Of a stretch of DNA of 45,637 nt, positions 33,804 through 42,317 are shown one piece after another (the stretch's first letter is position 1; each line of letters opens with the position of its first letter). The notes below the pieces were generated by a model. The model had not been told where the DNA came from, searched no databases, and was given only the letters and a program-made list of their open reading frames with translations. The position numbers and the translations under genes were made by a program. The DNA is from JAAYWY01 sp050945275 (GTDB taxonomy: Bacteria; Bacillota; DTU030; DUMP01), in contig JBMNSQ010000001.1 in NCBI GenBank assembly GCA_050945275.1, positions 1 to 45,637 on the forward strand, given 5' to 3'.

Positions 33804-34712
33804 GTGAAAAATTTTAATGCCGTAGTTGCCCAGGCGAAAGCCCAAGGGCCAGTAAGGGTGGCCGTAGCACAGGCAGCCGATCCAGAGGTGCTGTCGGCAG
33901 TTATAGAGGCCAAACAAACCGGTATTGCACAAGGGGTATTGGTCGGAGATGCCAATGCCATCTCCGATATCTTAACGTATCTCGGCGAAGACCCAACTGC
34001 GTACAAGATAGTACCTGCTTCTACTTCCAAAGAGTGCGCTAAATTAGCTGTAGCCCTAGTTCGTAGCGGCGAAGCCGACGTACTTATGAAAGGCCTACTT
34101 CAGACAGCTACCTTTTTGCGCCCAGTGCTAAGCAAAGAAACTGGATTAAGAACTAACCAACTGATTAGCCAGGCCAGTATATTTGAGTGGCCTGAAAAAG
34201 AGAAACTTCTAATAGTAACCGACTGCGCCATTAACCTTACACCTAATCTTAACCAGAAGAAAAATATCCTACAAAACGCTGTTCTTTTAGCCCAAGCTCT
34301 CGGCATAACTACACCTCACGTCGCTGTTGTATGTGCTCTGGAGTTAGTCAACCCTGATATGCCTGAAACCATCGATGCTGCGGCTCTGGTCAAGATGGCC
34401 GACCGCGGTGAAATAAAGAATGCCGTGGTAGATGGGCCATTGGCCTTTGATAACGCTGTATCAGAAGCAGCGGCTACCCACAAAGGTATTCACAGCCCCG
34501 TGTCTGGAAAAGTAGATGTTCTACTTATGCCTGATATGAAGACCGGGAATGTTATTCACAAGTCTTTTGTTCATTTTGCTCACTTAAAAGGAGCCGCCAC
34601 CGTAATAGGTACACGCGCTCCTCTCATAGCCACATCTCGTAGCGACAGCGCTGAAACTAAGTTAAACTCACTGGCAGTGGCAAATTTACTAGCTCGCCAT
34701 ATAAAAAAATAG
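33804..34712 (+). CDS. Phosphate acetyl/butyryltransferase family protein
   Basis: A 302-residue enzyme of the phosphate acyltransferase family (Ptb/Pta), which interconverts acyl-CoA and acyl phosphate. Characteristic stretches are SGEADVLMKGLLQTATFLRP, LLIVTDCAINLTPNLNQKKN and DVLLMPDMKTGNVIHKSFVH. Length and pattern fit Ptb better than Pta. GTG 33804 follows GTGGAGGATAG. No acyl kinase (buk/ack) is nearby, so its partner kinase must be elsewhere. A strong terminator follows. It stands alone between a divergent ECF gene and the ABC transporter. Confidence 0.9.
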   Translation: MKNFNAVVAQAKAQGPVRVAVAQAADPEVLSAVIEAKQTGIAQGVLVGDANAISDILTYLGEDPTAYKIVPASTSKECAKLAVALVRSGEADVLMKGLLQTATFLRPVLSKETGLRTNQLISQASIFEWPEKEKLLIVTDCAINLTPNLNQKKNILQNAVLLAQALGITTPHVAVVCALELVNPDMPETIDAAALVKMADRGEIKNAVVDGPLAFDNAVSEAAATHKGIHSPVSGKVDVLLMPDMKTGNVIHKSFVHFAHLKGAATVIGTRAPLIATSRSDSAETKLNSLAVANLLARHIKK

Positions 34713-34743
34713 CTCAATTTTCCAAACAACGGTTTGGAGCGAG

Positions 34744-34764
34744 GGGCAGACTTTGTGTCTGCCC
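34744..34764 (+). terminator. Terminator of the phosphate acyltransferase gene
   Basis: An 8-bp stem (GGGCAGAC/GTCTGCCC) with a 5-nt loop, followed by TACTTTTTTTATTTT. Confidence 0.9.
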
Positions 34765-34784
34765 TACTTTTTTTATTTTACCCC

Positions 34785-34813
34785 TTGACTTTATTTCTTT
34801 AGCCTGCTAAACT
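34785..34813 (+). promoter_or_regulatory. Sigma-A promoter of the amino acid ABC transporter operon
   Basis: -35 TTGACT (34785-34790), 17-bp spacer, -10 TAAACT (34808-34813), 50 bases before the binding-protein start. Confidence 0.75.
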
Positions 34814-34862
34814 AATAAACATAGAAACCAAGTACATAATTTGAGAGGGGAAGAGATAAACT

Positions 34863-35714
34863 ATGAGTTTCAGTAAACATTTTATTGTAGTATCCATATT
34901 AATGCTAGCGTTAGCTCTTGTTGTTACCGGCTGTTCCCAGCCTGCGCCGCAGCAAGACTCTAATGAGGCAGGGTCCGTTGAAGCGCCTAGCGAGCCGTTA
35001 TCCTGGGATCGCATTAAAGAAAAAGGGAAGATAGTTGTCGGGTTAGACGACGCTTTTCCCCCGTTCGGCTTTCGCAACGATAAGAACGAACTAATTGGCT
35101 TCGACATTGATCTTGGTAACGCCTTGGCTAAGAAATTAGGAGTAGAGATTGAATGGCAGCCAGCCGAATGGTCTGGGATAATCATGTCGCTAAAGACCAA
35201 GAAATTTGATGCTATTTGGTCCGGTATGAGCGTTACACCAGAGCGAGAGAAAGAAGTAAACTTTACCACCCCTTATATCGGTAGTGCCCAAGTCATTATC
35301 CTAGCATCGGATAATGGCGATATCGAAGGCCCAGAAGACTTAGAGGGAAAAATAGTAGGTACCCAGCTCGGCAGTACCGGCGAAGTTGCCTGCGGCAAAC
35401 TACAGGGGCTTAAGGAGTTAAAGACATTCGATGTTTTTACCGAAGCCATTAATGACTTAACGACGGGCCGCTTAGATGCGGTAGTAATCGACGACATTAC
35501 CGCCCGCTATTATCTGCAGCAACAGCCCGATGCCTTTAAGATTCTAGAAGATATTCTTTCCTACGAACCGATGGCCATCGCTGTCCGCAAAGAAGACGCT
35601 GCTCTACAGGGAGTATTAAATGAAGTCATAAACAATATGGTCCGAGATGGCACATACAAGGCCATATCAGAGGAATGGTTTGGTGAAGATATGTCCCAGT
35701 ATCTTGATAAGTAG
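34863..35714 (+). CDS. Polar amino acid ABC transporter substrate-binding lipoprotein
   Basis: A 283-residue lipoprotein. The signal peptide ends with the lipobox VVTGC (Cys 24), so the protein is anchored outside the membrane. The mature part has the family-3 solute-binding start IVVGLDDAFPPFGFRNDKNE and the block LIGFDIDLGNALAKKLGVEI. MSVTPEREKEVNFTTPYI and a DxxVxD motif near DAVVIDDITARYY follow. This type binds polar amino acids such as glutamine, cystine or arginine; the ligand cannot be told from sequence. ATG 34863 follows GAGAGGGGAAG. Confidence 0.95.
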   Translation: MSFSKHFIVVSILMLALALVVTGCSQPAPQQDSNEAGSVEAPSEPLSWDRIKEKGKIVVGLDDAFPPFGFRNDKNELIGFDIDLGNALAKKLGVEIEWQPAEWSGIIMSLKTKKFDAIWSGMSVTPEREKEVNFTTPYIGSAQVIILASDNGDIEGPEDLEGKIVGTQLGSTGEVACGKLQGLKELKTFDVFTEAINDLTTGRLDAVVIDDITARYYLQQQPDAFKILEDILSYEPMAIAVRKEDAALQGVLNEVINNMVRDGTYKAISEEWFGEDMSQYLDK

Positions 35715-35718
35715 TCTA

Positions 35719-35737
35719 GGGAGGCGTTAAGCCTCCC
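35719..35737 (+). promoter_or_regulatory. Hairpin between binding protein and permease genes
   Basis: GGGAGGC and GCCTCCC pair around a 5-nt loop five bases after the binding-protein stop. There is no U-run, so it is more likely a processing or 3'-stability structure giving excess binding protein than a terminator. Confidence 0.65.
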
Positions 35738-35765
35738 CTTGACATACAGCGAGGAGGTATCCCGA

Positions 35766-36416
35766 TTGGATCTTAGTTTTTACAACACTTATTTGCCAAT
35801 CTTAGCCAGGGGAGCTGTGCTTACCATATCATTAACTGCTTTGTCGTCTTTTTTCGGTACTATATTGGGGCTTATCGCGGCCTTAGGACGTATTTCTAAA
35901 AGCGGTATCCTCCGCAGTATATCTCATTTTTACACTTGGGCCATTCGGGGAACACCTCTCCTTTTGCAACTATACTTGATTTACTACGGGTTACCGCAGC
36001 TTGGAATCAGACTGGATGCTTTCCCGGCCGCGGCTATCGGGATGAGTATTTGCGCTGGCGCTTATATTTCCGAGATTATCCGCGCCGGTATCGAATCTAT
36101 CGACAAAGGACAAATGGAAGCAGCACGATCTTTAGGTATGACTTATCTACAAGCTATGCGCCGCATAATTCTACCTCAGGCCTACCGGCGGCTAATACCA
36201 CCCATGGGAAACGAAATCATAGCCCTGATGAAAGATACGTCCCTAGCTTCCACTTTAGCCATGGTAGAGCTTATGCGCAGTGCCCGGCATATAGATGCTG
36301 CTACCTTAAGATCCCTGGAAGCCTATGTGGCCGCTGGAATTATATATTTAGCTATGACTACTGTTTTGACGGTAACCTTTAATCGGGTAGAACAAAAGTT
36401 GGCCGTGTACGAATAG
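35766..36416 (+). CDS. Amino acid ABC transporter permease
   Basis: A 216-residue membrane protein with about five helices. It has the HisM/GlnP block ARGAVLTISLTALSSFFGTI and the EAA loop GQMEAARSLGMTYLQAMRRI that contacts the ATPase. The start is TTG 35766, eight bases after GAGGAGG; the frame extends to 35739 but without an SD. It follows the binding protein and hairpin and precedes the ATPase by 18 bases. It builds the channel of an importer for polar amino acids. Confidence 0.94.
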   Translation: MDLSFYNTYLPILARGAVLTISLTALSSFFGTILGLIAALGRISKSGILRSISHFYTWAIRGTPLLLQLYLIYYGLPQLGIRLDAFPAAAIGMSICAGAYISEIIRAGIESIDKGQMEAARSLGMTYLQAMRRIILPQAYRRLIPPMGNEIIALMKDTSLASTLAMVELMRSARHIDAATLRSLEAYVAAGIIYLAMTTVLTVTFNRVEQKLAVYE

Positions 36417-36434
36417 GCAAGGGACGGTGATAAC

Positions 36435-37184
36435 ATGATTCAAGCGCAGGAAATTTACAAAAGCTTTGACACCCTTAAAGTACTAAAAGGTATATCCATG
36501 ACCGTAAATCCAGGTGAAGTGGTAGTAATAATGGGCCCCAGCGGCTCAGGCAAGAGTACTTTTTTGCGCTGCCTAAATGGTCTAGAACCTATAGATCAAG
36601 GTCGCATTGTAATTGGCGAACACGTACTTGGCCCAAAAAGCAAACGTGCCCACTCGCGATTTGCTGAGCGGGAACTTAACCGCGTGCGTACACGCCTAGG
36701 TTTTGTCTTTCAGAGCTTTAATCTGTTTCCCCATATGACAGCCCTAGCCAATGTAATGGAAGGACCGATTTCAGTGCTTAAACAACCAAAATCTGAAGCG
36801 CGAGATAAAGCTCTTGCTTTACTGGAGAAAGTAGGCCTAGCAGATAAAACTGATTCCTTTCCGGCTCACCTTTCCGGCGGCCAGAAACAGCGGGTGGCTA
36901 TCGCCCGGGCTCTAGCCATGGAACCCGAAGCCATGTTATTTGACGAACCTACCTCCGCTTTAGACCCAGAACTAGTCGGTGAAGTTCTAGCTGTAATTCG
37001 CAACTTGGCCAAGGACGGTATGACCATGCTCATCGTTAGTCACGAGATAAGTTTTGCCCGAGAAGTAGCTGACCGGGTAGTTTTTATGGAAGACGGTCGT
37101 ATCCTGGAAGAAGGAGCACCCGCCCAGCTCTTCGTACATCCAAAAAAAGACCGTACCCGCAATTTTCTACGCAGCGTAATTTAA
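36435..37184 (+). CDS. Amino acid ABC transporter ATP-binding protein
   Basis: A 249-residue cytosolic ATPase that drives the importer. Walker A GPSGSGKST, Q-loop FVFQSFNLFPHMTALANV, signature LSGGQKQRVAIARAL, Walker B AMLFDEPTSALDPE and the H-loop in LIVSHEISFAREVADRVVF are all intact. It matches the GlnQ/HisP subgroup. ATG 36435 follows GGGACGGTG. It closes the three-gene operon and is followed by the 92-base inverted repeat. Confidence 0.97.
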   Translation: MIQAQEIYKSFDTLKVLKGISMTVNPGEVVVIMGPSGSGKSTFLRCLNGLEPIDQGRIVIGEHVLGPKSKRAHSRFAERELNRVRTRLGFVFQSFNLFPHMTALANVMEGPISVLKQPKSEARDKALALLEKVGLADKTDSFPAHLSGGQKQRVAIARALAMEPEAMLFDEPTSALDPELVGEVLAVIRNLAKDGMTMLIVSHEISFAREVADRVVFMEDGRILEEGAPAQLFVHPKKDRTRNFLRSVI

Positions 37185-37195
37185 ATCTAGCGTAC

Positions 37196-37287
37196 TAGCA
37201 CACAATTAATTAAGGCCGGCTTTAAGCAGTGTTTTAAAAACTTCCTTATGACACACGACTTGGCCGACCTTAATTAATTGTGTGCTA
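37196..37287. repeat. 92-nt inverted repeat between convergent genes
   Basis: Two 25-nt arms (37196-37220 and 37263-37287) are complementary with one mismatch; each carries TTAATTAA near its centre. The 42-nt loop is AT-rich. It lies 12 bases after the ABC ATPase stop and 32 bases before the synthetase stop. It may be a bidirectional terminator, an RNA stability element or a small mobile repeat. U-runs on either side are weak. Confidence 0.85.
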
Positions 37288-37318
37288 AATTTGCCCTATC
37301 GGTATTGCGATTATCTCG

Positions 37319-39439
37319 TCATATTATAATCCGCGCATCTAGTGCCATAGCCCCCGTATTGTAAACGCGTACCGGATTTAGGTCGATTTCTTTAATATCG
37401 GGAACTTCCACCAAGGCCTGTCCGACCTTGACTATTATATCAGCTACCGTATCGATATCGGCTTTCTCTTGCCCGCGGGCTCCGGTAAGCAGTGGGTACA
37501 GTTTAAGCTCGCGCAGCATTGCCAAGGCTTCTTGTTCGCTGATAGGGGCAACGCGGAAAGCTACGTCTTTTAGGACCTCTACAAAGATGCCGCCAAAACC
37601 CACCATTACCACCGGACCGAACTGCAAATCGCGCAGTCCACCGATGATAAGCTCAGTGCCGGGGCCGGCCTGCTTAGACACTAACAACCCATGAATATCC
37701 GCCTGAGGGACGTTTGCCAGAGCGTTAGCCACAATCCCCGTAAAAGCTGATCTCACTTGCTGCGGCAAATCAAGGTTTACCTTCACCCCATCAATATCGC
37801 TCTTGTGGATAATCTCTGGGGCAACTATCTTGAGAACTACTGGATAACCCAGCTTCTCGGCAATAGCCACGGCTTGCTCTTGATTCTGGGCCAACTCGGC
37901 CGCAACGAAGGGTACATCATACTGCCCCAAAATAGCTCGTGCCTCAGGCTCGGTTATATTGCGACGACTTTCCTTGGCCGCCCCAATAATATCAGACACC
38001 CGGGGTGGTACCTTGACTGAAGAAGCAGATAATGTCGTTCGTTCTTTCACTGCTTGCACGAGATTAGCTCTTCGCACCAAATTTACCATCGCCCGAGCAG
38101 CTCGTTCAGGCATTTCGAAGGTGGGAACACTACGCTGTTCTAAGGCTTCTCGGGCAGGCTGTACCCACTCACCGGCTAGATAACAAACAGTCACCGGTTT
38201 GTCGAAGACGGAAACGATATCAGCTGTAAGCTCTCCCATCTTTTTTGGTTGAAGAAAAGTAGGCGGTACACTAAGGTGCACAACCCCATCTACCCCAGGA
38301 TCAGCTAGCATACAGCGCAGGGCATCGGCATGCTGCTTCTCATCGGCTGCAGCTGACATATCCACATAACCCTCGGTGTGGTCCACTATAGCCATAGGCG
38401 GGAGGACCTCTTTTAGTTTTTGCTTAGTCTCGGGATCGAGTTTAGCCAGTGTTACCTCCGGCGAAAGGCCTAACTCATCCATAGCAATAATCCCTGGTCC
38501 TCCGGCTTCGGTTAGCACCGCGATCCGATTTCCCCGGGGTAGCGGTTGCATAGAAATAGCCTTGGCTGCATCGAGCAGCTCTTCCACTGTATCCACCCGC
38601 AAAATACCCGCCTGCTTGAAAGCAGCCTGATATATGTTATCTGAACCGGCCAACGAGCCCGTATGGGAGGCCGCTGCCCCCTGCCCTACCTCACTCCGTC
38701 CCACTTTGAGAATAATCACTGGCTTGTCTTGACAAATGCTCTGGGCTACTTCTAAAAACTCGCGAGCATTATTGATCCCCTCCATATACATGGCAATAGC
38801 TTTAGTATCAGGGTCCTCACGATAATACTGCATTATTTCCAGCACATCTACATCAGCCTGATTACCTACGTGGGCCCACTTGGCAAAACCCATAGGCACT
38901 GCCTGGTTAGTGGCGAACATCATAATGGAGGCACCGAGGGCACCGCTCTGGGAGATAACACTCATATGACCGGGTACTTGCCGAATACCAGCAGCAAAAG
39001 TGGTGTCTAAGTGATTTTTCGTGTTCATGACTCCCACGCAGTTAGGACCGATTACACGGATTCCAGCCTCTTTAGCAATCGCCAGTACCTTTTTTTCCAG
39101 CTGGACTCGCTCCGGCTCTTTGGTCTCGCTGAAGCCAGATGCAATAATGACAGCTGCCTTGACATCTTTGCGCTTAGCCGCTTGTTCAAAGACTTCGGGC
39201 ACAGCAAAAGCAGGAACACTCACCACCATCAGTTCCACCGTTTCAGAGATAGCGGCTAAATCGGTAAAACACTTAAGACCGAATAGTTCATCCAATTTTG
39301 GGTTAACCGGATAAACTGATCCGGTAAACTTTAGATCCAGCAGGTTTCGAACAATCTGATAACCTGCTTTGCCTGGATCCTGAGACGCCCCAATAACCGC
39401 TACACTGTTAGGATAAAAAAAATGGTTCAAAGATGTCAC
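37319..39439 (-). CDS. ADP-forming acyl-CoA synthetase (acetate--CoA ligase type), fused alpha-beta
   Basis: A 706-residue enzyme converting acyl-CoA, ADP and phosphate to the free acid, CoA and ATP. The alpha part comes first: a CoA-binding Rossmann fold (NSVAVIGASQDPGKAGYQIV) and a ligase domain with the phospho-His in SHTGSLAGSDNIYQAAFKQA. The ATP-grasp beta part follows from about residue 480 (EARAILGQYDVPFVAAELAQ, AEKLGYPVVLKIVAPEIIHK). GTG 39439 follows AGGAGGTAACG and overlaps the porB stop by four bases (GTGA). It closes the operon and would bank the energy of the oxidoreductase product. Confidence 0.95.
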   Translation of the reverse strand: MTSLNHFFYPNSVAVIGASQDPGKAGYQIVRNLLDLKFTGSVYPVNPKLDELFGLKCFTDLAAISETVELMVVSVPAFAVPEVFEQAAKRKDVKAAVIIASGFSETKEPERVQLEKKVLAIAKEAGIRVIGPNCVGVMNTKNHLDTTFAAGIRQVPGHMSVISQSGALGASIMMFATNQAVPMGFAKWAHVGNQADVDVLEIMQYYREDPDTKAIAMYMEGINNAREFLEVAQSICQDKPVIILKVGRSEVGQGAAASHTGSLAGSDNIYQAAFKQAGILRVDTVEELLDAAKAISMQPLPRGNRIAVLTEAGGPGIIAMDELGLSPEVTLAKLDPETKQKLKEVLPPMAIVDHTEGYVDMSAAADEKQHADALRCMLADPGVDGVVHLSVPPTFLQPKKMGELTADIVSVFDKPVTVCYLAGEWVQPAREALEQRSVPTFEMPERAARAMVNLVRRANLVQAVKERTTLSASSVKVPPRVSDIIGAAKESRRNITEPEARAILGQYDVPFVAAELAQNQEQAVAIAEKLGYPVVLKIVAPEIIHKSDIDGVKVNLDLPQQVRSAFTGIVANALANVPQADIHGLLVSKQAGPGTELIIGGLRDLQFGPVVMVGFGGIFVEVLKDVAFRVAPISEQEALAMLRELKLYPLLTGARGQEKADIDTVADIIVKVGQALVEVPDIKEIDLNPVRVYNTGAMALDARIII

Positions 39440-40314
39440 ACCGTTACCTCCTCTTCGGACAACAATCGCTGCCACGACCGCTCAGCATTCTCGGTCAAAA
39501 ACTGTATCTGTTCTTCAGATACGTGGCTAAAACGTCCTTGCGCTTTTATATACTCGGACACGGGTTTTAGGGTTTTAGGCTTTCTAGTTACTCGAAGCTG
39601 GCCATTTATCACTTCAAACAACGGCCACAGCCCTGTATCTACTGCCAACCGGGCGATGTTAATGGTCTCTTTTGGGGGGAAACGCCAACCGGTGGCGCAA
39701 GGCGTAAGAACGTGGATATAAACCGGGCCGTCGATTTCCTTCGCTTTTTCCACCTTGCGAGCAAAGTCTTCCATAAAACCAGCCGAAGCAGTAGCAATAT
39801 ATGGTATCCCCTGAGCCCGGAGCATACCGACAATGTCTTTCTTGGTTTCCGCTTTACCTGCCGGTGTGGTGGTGGTCCAAGCACCTAAGGGAGTAGCTCC
39901 TGACCGCTGGATGCCAGTGTTCATGTAGGCTTCGTTATCATAGCATATATATATGAAACGATGGCCCCGTTCCACAGCTCCAGATAACGCCTGCAAACCA
40001 ATGTCCACCGTGCCACCATCGCCAGCAAAAGCCACTACGTGAACATCCTCTTTCCGCAGCACCTCCAAAGCCACTCGAATTCCTGAGCAGTAGGCAGCTA
40101 TGTTTTCTAAGTTGGACTGAAACGCTGGTATGCGCCAGCCTGTTTCCGACCCATAGCCGGTAAGAATGGCCGAACAGCTAGGTGGGGTTAACATAATCGT
40201 CTTCGGGCCCAATACCTCCAGCGTTGCTCGTCCAATAAGTTCCATGGCGCAGCCTTCACAGGTGGTAATACCATGACTGACCATTGGTAACTGTTCCTTA
40301 AGTGCAGCTCCCAT
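39436..40314 (-). CDS. porB: 2-oxoacid:ferredoxin oxidoreductase subunit beta (pyruvate type)
   Basis: The 292-residue thiamine-pyrophosphate subunit. Cluster Cys lie in TTCEGCAMELIGRA, TPPSCSAI and HVLTPCATGWRFPP. The TPP motif is FAGDGGTVDIGLQALSGAVE ending with CYDNEAYMNTG. The TPCATGWRFPP block is typical of pyruvate rather than 2-oxoglutarate or branched-chain enzymes. ATG 40314 is directly after the porA stop. Its 3' end overlaps the synthetase start. Confidence 0.95.
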   Translation of the reverse strand: MGAALKEQLPMVSHGITTCEGCAMELIGRATLEVLGPKTIMLTPPSCSAILTGYGSETGWRIPAFQSNLENIAAYCSGIRVALEVLRKEDVHVVAFAGDGGTVDIGLQALSGAVERGHRFIYICYDNEAYMNTGIQRSGATPLGAWTTTTPAGKAETKKDIVGMLRAQGIPYIATASAGFMEDFARKVEKAKEIDGPVYIHVLTPCATGWRFPPKETINIARLAVDTGLWPLFEVINGQLRVTRKPKTLKPVSEYIKAQGRFSHVSEEQIQFLTENAERSWQRLLSEEEVTV

Positions 40315-41499
40315 CTAGTCCATCTCCTCTCGTAAATCGATCCAAATAGGGCCTGGTTTCTCCATTGCTTGAGCTTCTAACTCTATAGTCTTGTTTACAG
40401 CTTTTTGCATAGTAGCAGCCGATAGATCACGTCCACCAAGACCCGCAATATAATTAAATACCGCCGGGCCTTCCATCAAGGGATAAAGGGCAGCCTTAAC
40501 TTCCAGCGCAAGCGGCCCTTCCGAACCCAGCCCCCAGGATCGATCCAGGACAGCAATCCTTTGGGCATCCTTTAGAGCTTCTCGGACCATCTGTTTAGGG
40601 AAGGGACGAAATGAGGTAACCTTTAGCGTTCCTACCTTAATCCCTTTATCCCGAAGCTCCTTGGCCACCTGCCGAGCCGTCCCAGCACTGGAACCAAGGC
40701 TCACCACCACCACCTCGGCACCAGCACAATTTTCGGCCTTGATAGGTGAATAAGAACGGCCAAAATGCTGACCAAACTCCTGGCCTATACGAGGTAGCAA
40801 ATCTAACGCCTCATCTAAGGCTTGTTTATGTTGGTACTTGATTTCGGTAAATATATCAGCTGATGTAAGCTGGTTAATAGTCATGGGGTTATCGGGGTCA
40901 AGACGAAGAGGTCCTGGCTCGTAAGGAGGTAAAAAAGCGTCAGCTTCGTGGATTTCCGGCACACTAACAGCCTCCGTACTGTGAGATACGTAAAAACCGT
41001 CTAAACAAAGCATTACCGGTAATAATACTTCTTCGGCTAAGCGATATCCAAGCAAAACCAAATCTAAGGCTTCCTGGCAATTCTCGGCATAAAGTTGGAT
41101 CCAGCCCATATCCCGCTCGGCCATACTATCGGAGTGATCCGTCTGCAAAGACCACGGGCTAGGCAAGGCACGATTAGCAATAGCCATAACCATAGGCAGA
41201 CGGTTTCCTGACGCCACCCCTACTATTTCATGCATGAGGGCTAAACCGGCACCGGCTGTAGCTGTAAACACCCGCGTACCCACTAAAGCTGCCCCCACAA
41301 CAGCACTAAGGGCTGAGTGCTCTGATTCCACTGCTATATAACGAGCACCTGGCAAAGAACCATCGACGATAAAATCGGCCACTCTTTCTACAATAGGGGT
41401 CTGAGGCGTAATAGGATAAGCGGCCACCACCTTAGGCCTGGCGAGGCGTACTCCTTCGGCTACCGCCCAGTTGCCGTCTAAGGCTTTAATCTCGGCCAT
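40315..41499 (-). CDS. porA: 2-oxoacid:ferredoxin oxidoreductase subunit alpha (pyruvate type)
   Basis: A 394-residue subunit that binds the substrate with the beta subunit. It begins KALDGNWAVAEGVRLARPKV and has the conserved AAYPITPQTPIVERVADF and ESEHSALSAVVGAALVGTRV. LMHEIVGVASGNRLPMVMAI and DHSDSMAERDMGWIQLYAEN are close to PorA of pyruvate:ferredoxin oxidoreductases. The start overlaps the porD end by 14 bases. The C-terminal domain has the LDRSWGLGSEGPL block. Confidence 0.95.
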   Translation of the reverse strand: MAEIKALDGNWAVAEGVRLARPKVVAAYPITPQTPIVERVADFIVDGSLPGARYIAVESEHSALSAVVGAALVGTRVFTATAGAGLALMHEIVGVASGNRLPMVMAIANRALPSPWSLQTDHSDSMAERDMGWIQLYAENCQEALDLVLLGYRLAEEVLLPVMLCLDGFYVSHSTEAVSVPEIHEADAFLPPYEPGPLRLDPDNPMTINQLTSADIFTEIKYQHKQALDEALDLLPRIGQEFGQHFGRSYSPIKAENCAGAEVVVVSLGSSAGTARQVAKELRDKGIKVGTLKVTSFRPFPKQMVREALKDAQRIAVLDRSWGLGSEGPLALEVKAALYPLMEGPAVFNYIAGLGGRDLSAATMQKAVNKTIELEAQAMEKPGPIWIDLREEMD

Positions 41500-41773
41500 C
41501 GTCGCTCTCCTCCTCTACTAAATCAATCGCCTGACGCGGACAGACCGTAGCACAGATTCCACAGCCCTTGCAATACTCGTAGTTGATTGTTACTGGACGT
41601 CCTTTAATGATCACACCTACCGGACAATAGCGGGTACATATGCTACAACCGCTACACCGATCGGCAACTACTATCGGACGCTCCAGGCGCCAAGCTCCAG
41701 TTTTGGTGTCCGCTAGGCGCTCAGCATATATGCCTCTCTTACGAACACGTTCTTTCTTTTTCTTAGCGACCAT
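41486..41773 (-). CDS. porD: 2-oxoacid:ferredoxin oxidoreductase subunit delta (ferredoxin)
   Basis: A 95-residue ferredoxin-type subunit carrying two [4Fe-4S] clusters: CSGCSICTRYCP and CKGCGICATVCP. The basic N-terminus VAKKKKERVRKRGIYAERLA is typical. ATG 41773 follows GAAAGGACG and overlaps the porC end by 11 bases; earlier in-frame starts lie within porC. It passes electrons from the TPP subunit to ferredoxin. Confidence 0.94.
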   Translation of the reverse strand: MVAKKKKERVRKRGIYAERLADTKTGAWRLERPIVVADRCSGCSICTRYCPVGVIIKGRPVTINYEYCKGCGICATVCPRQAIDLVEEESDDGRD

Positions 41774-42317
41774 AAATAATCGTCCTTTCATATGCCGCGC
41801 GAGCACAGGCGGCATTCTTTTCTCCTTTGCTCCCAGGCATAAACTCTTCTAGAGCGACGCAAATGGCATCAATCCCTACCCAATCCGTTGTACGGGCAAA
41901 AGCCCCAAGCATCGCTGCATTTGGCGGCACCGGGCCAATTATTTCCCTTGTTATGTGCCAAGCATCAACGCAGCCGGTACGAGAAAAGTAGGAGCCAATC
42001 TCGAGCTTAGCCGGATCGATGTCGGAGTTGGCTATAAGCAGCGCATCTTCTCTGGCTCCCTCACAAGGATTGATCCCTAAATCCAGCAAGAACAGATCGA
42101 ACACAACAACCGCATGGGGATGATAGACATAAGTATGAGTAGAGATTGGCTCCTGGTCCAAACGAGCGAAGGTGAACACCGGTGCTCCTTTTCGTTCCTG
42201 ACCAAAACTTGGCACCGCCTGGCCATATTTCCCCTCCTTGATGGCAGCTGCTACCAAAATTTTGGCAGCAGTCACTGCCCCCTGTCCTCCCCGGCTAAAA
42301 ATCTTGATCTCCTTCAT
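41763..42317 (-). CDS. porC: 2-oxoacid:ferredoxin oxidoreductase subunit gamma
   Basis: A 184-residue subunit with the typical start MKEIKIFSRGGQGAVTAAKI and the block GQAVPSFGQERKGAPVFTFA. NAAMLGAFARTTDWVGIDAI is the family C-terminal motif. The ATG directly follows the symporter stop codon TAA, and AAGGAGGCG precedes it. First of the four subunit genes, in the order C-D-A-B. Confidence 0.95.
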   Translation of the reverse strand: MKEIKIFSRGGQGAVTAAKILVAAAIKEGKYGQAVPSFGQERKGAPVFTFARLDQEPISTHTYVYHPHAVVVFDLFLLDLGINPCEGAREDALLIANSDIDPAKLEIGSYFSRTGCVDAWHITREIIGPVPPNAAMLGAFARTTDWVGIDAICVALEEFMPGSKGEKNAACARAAYERTIIYGR

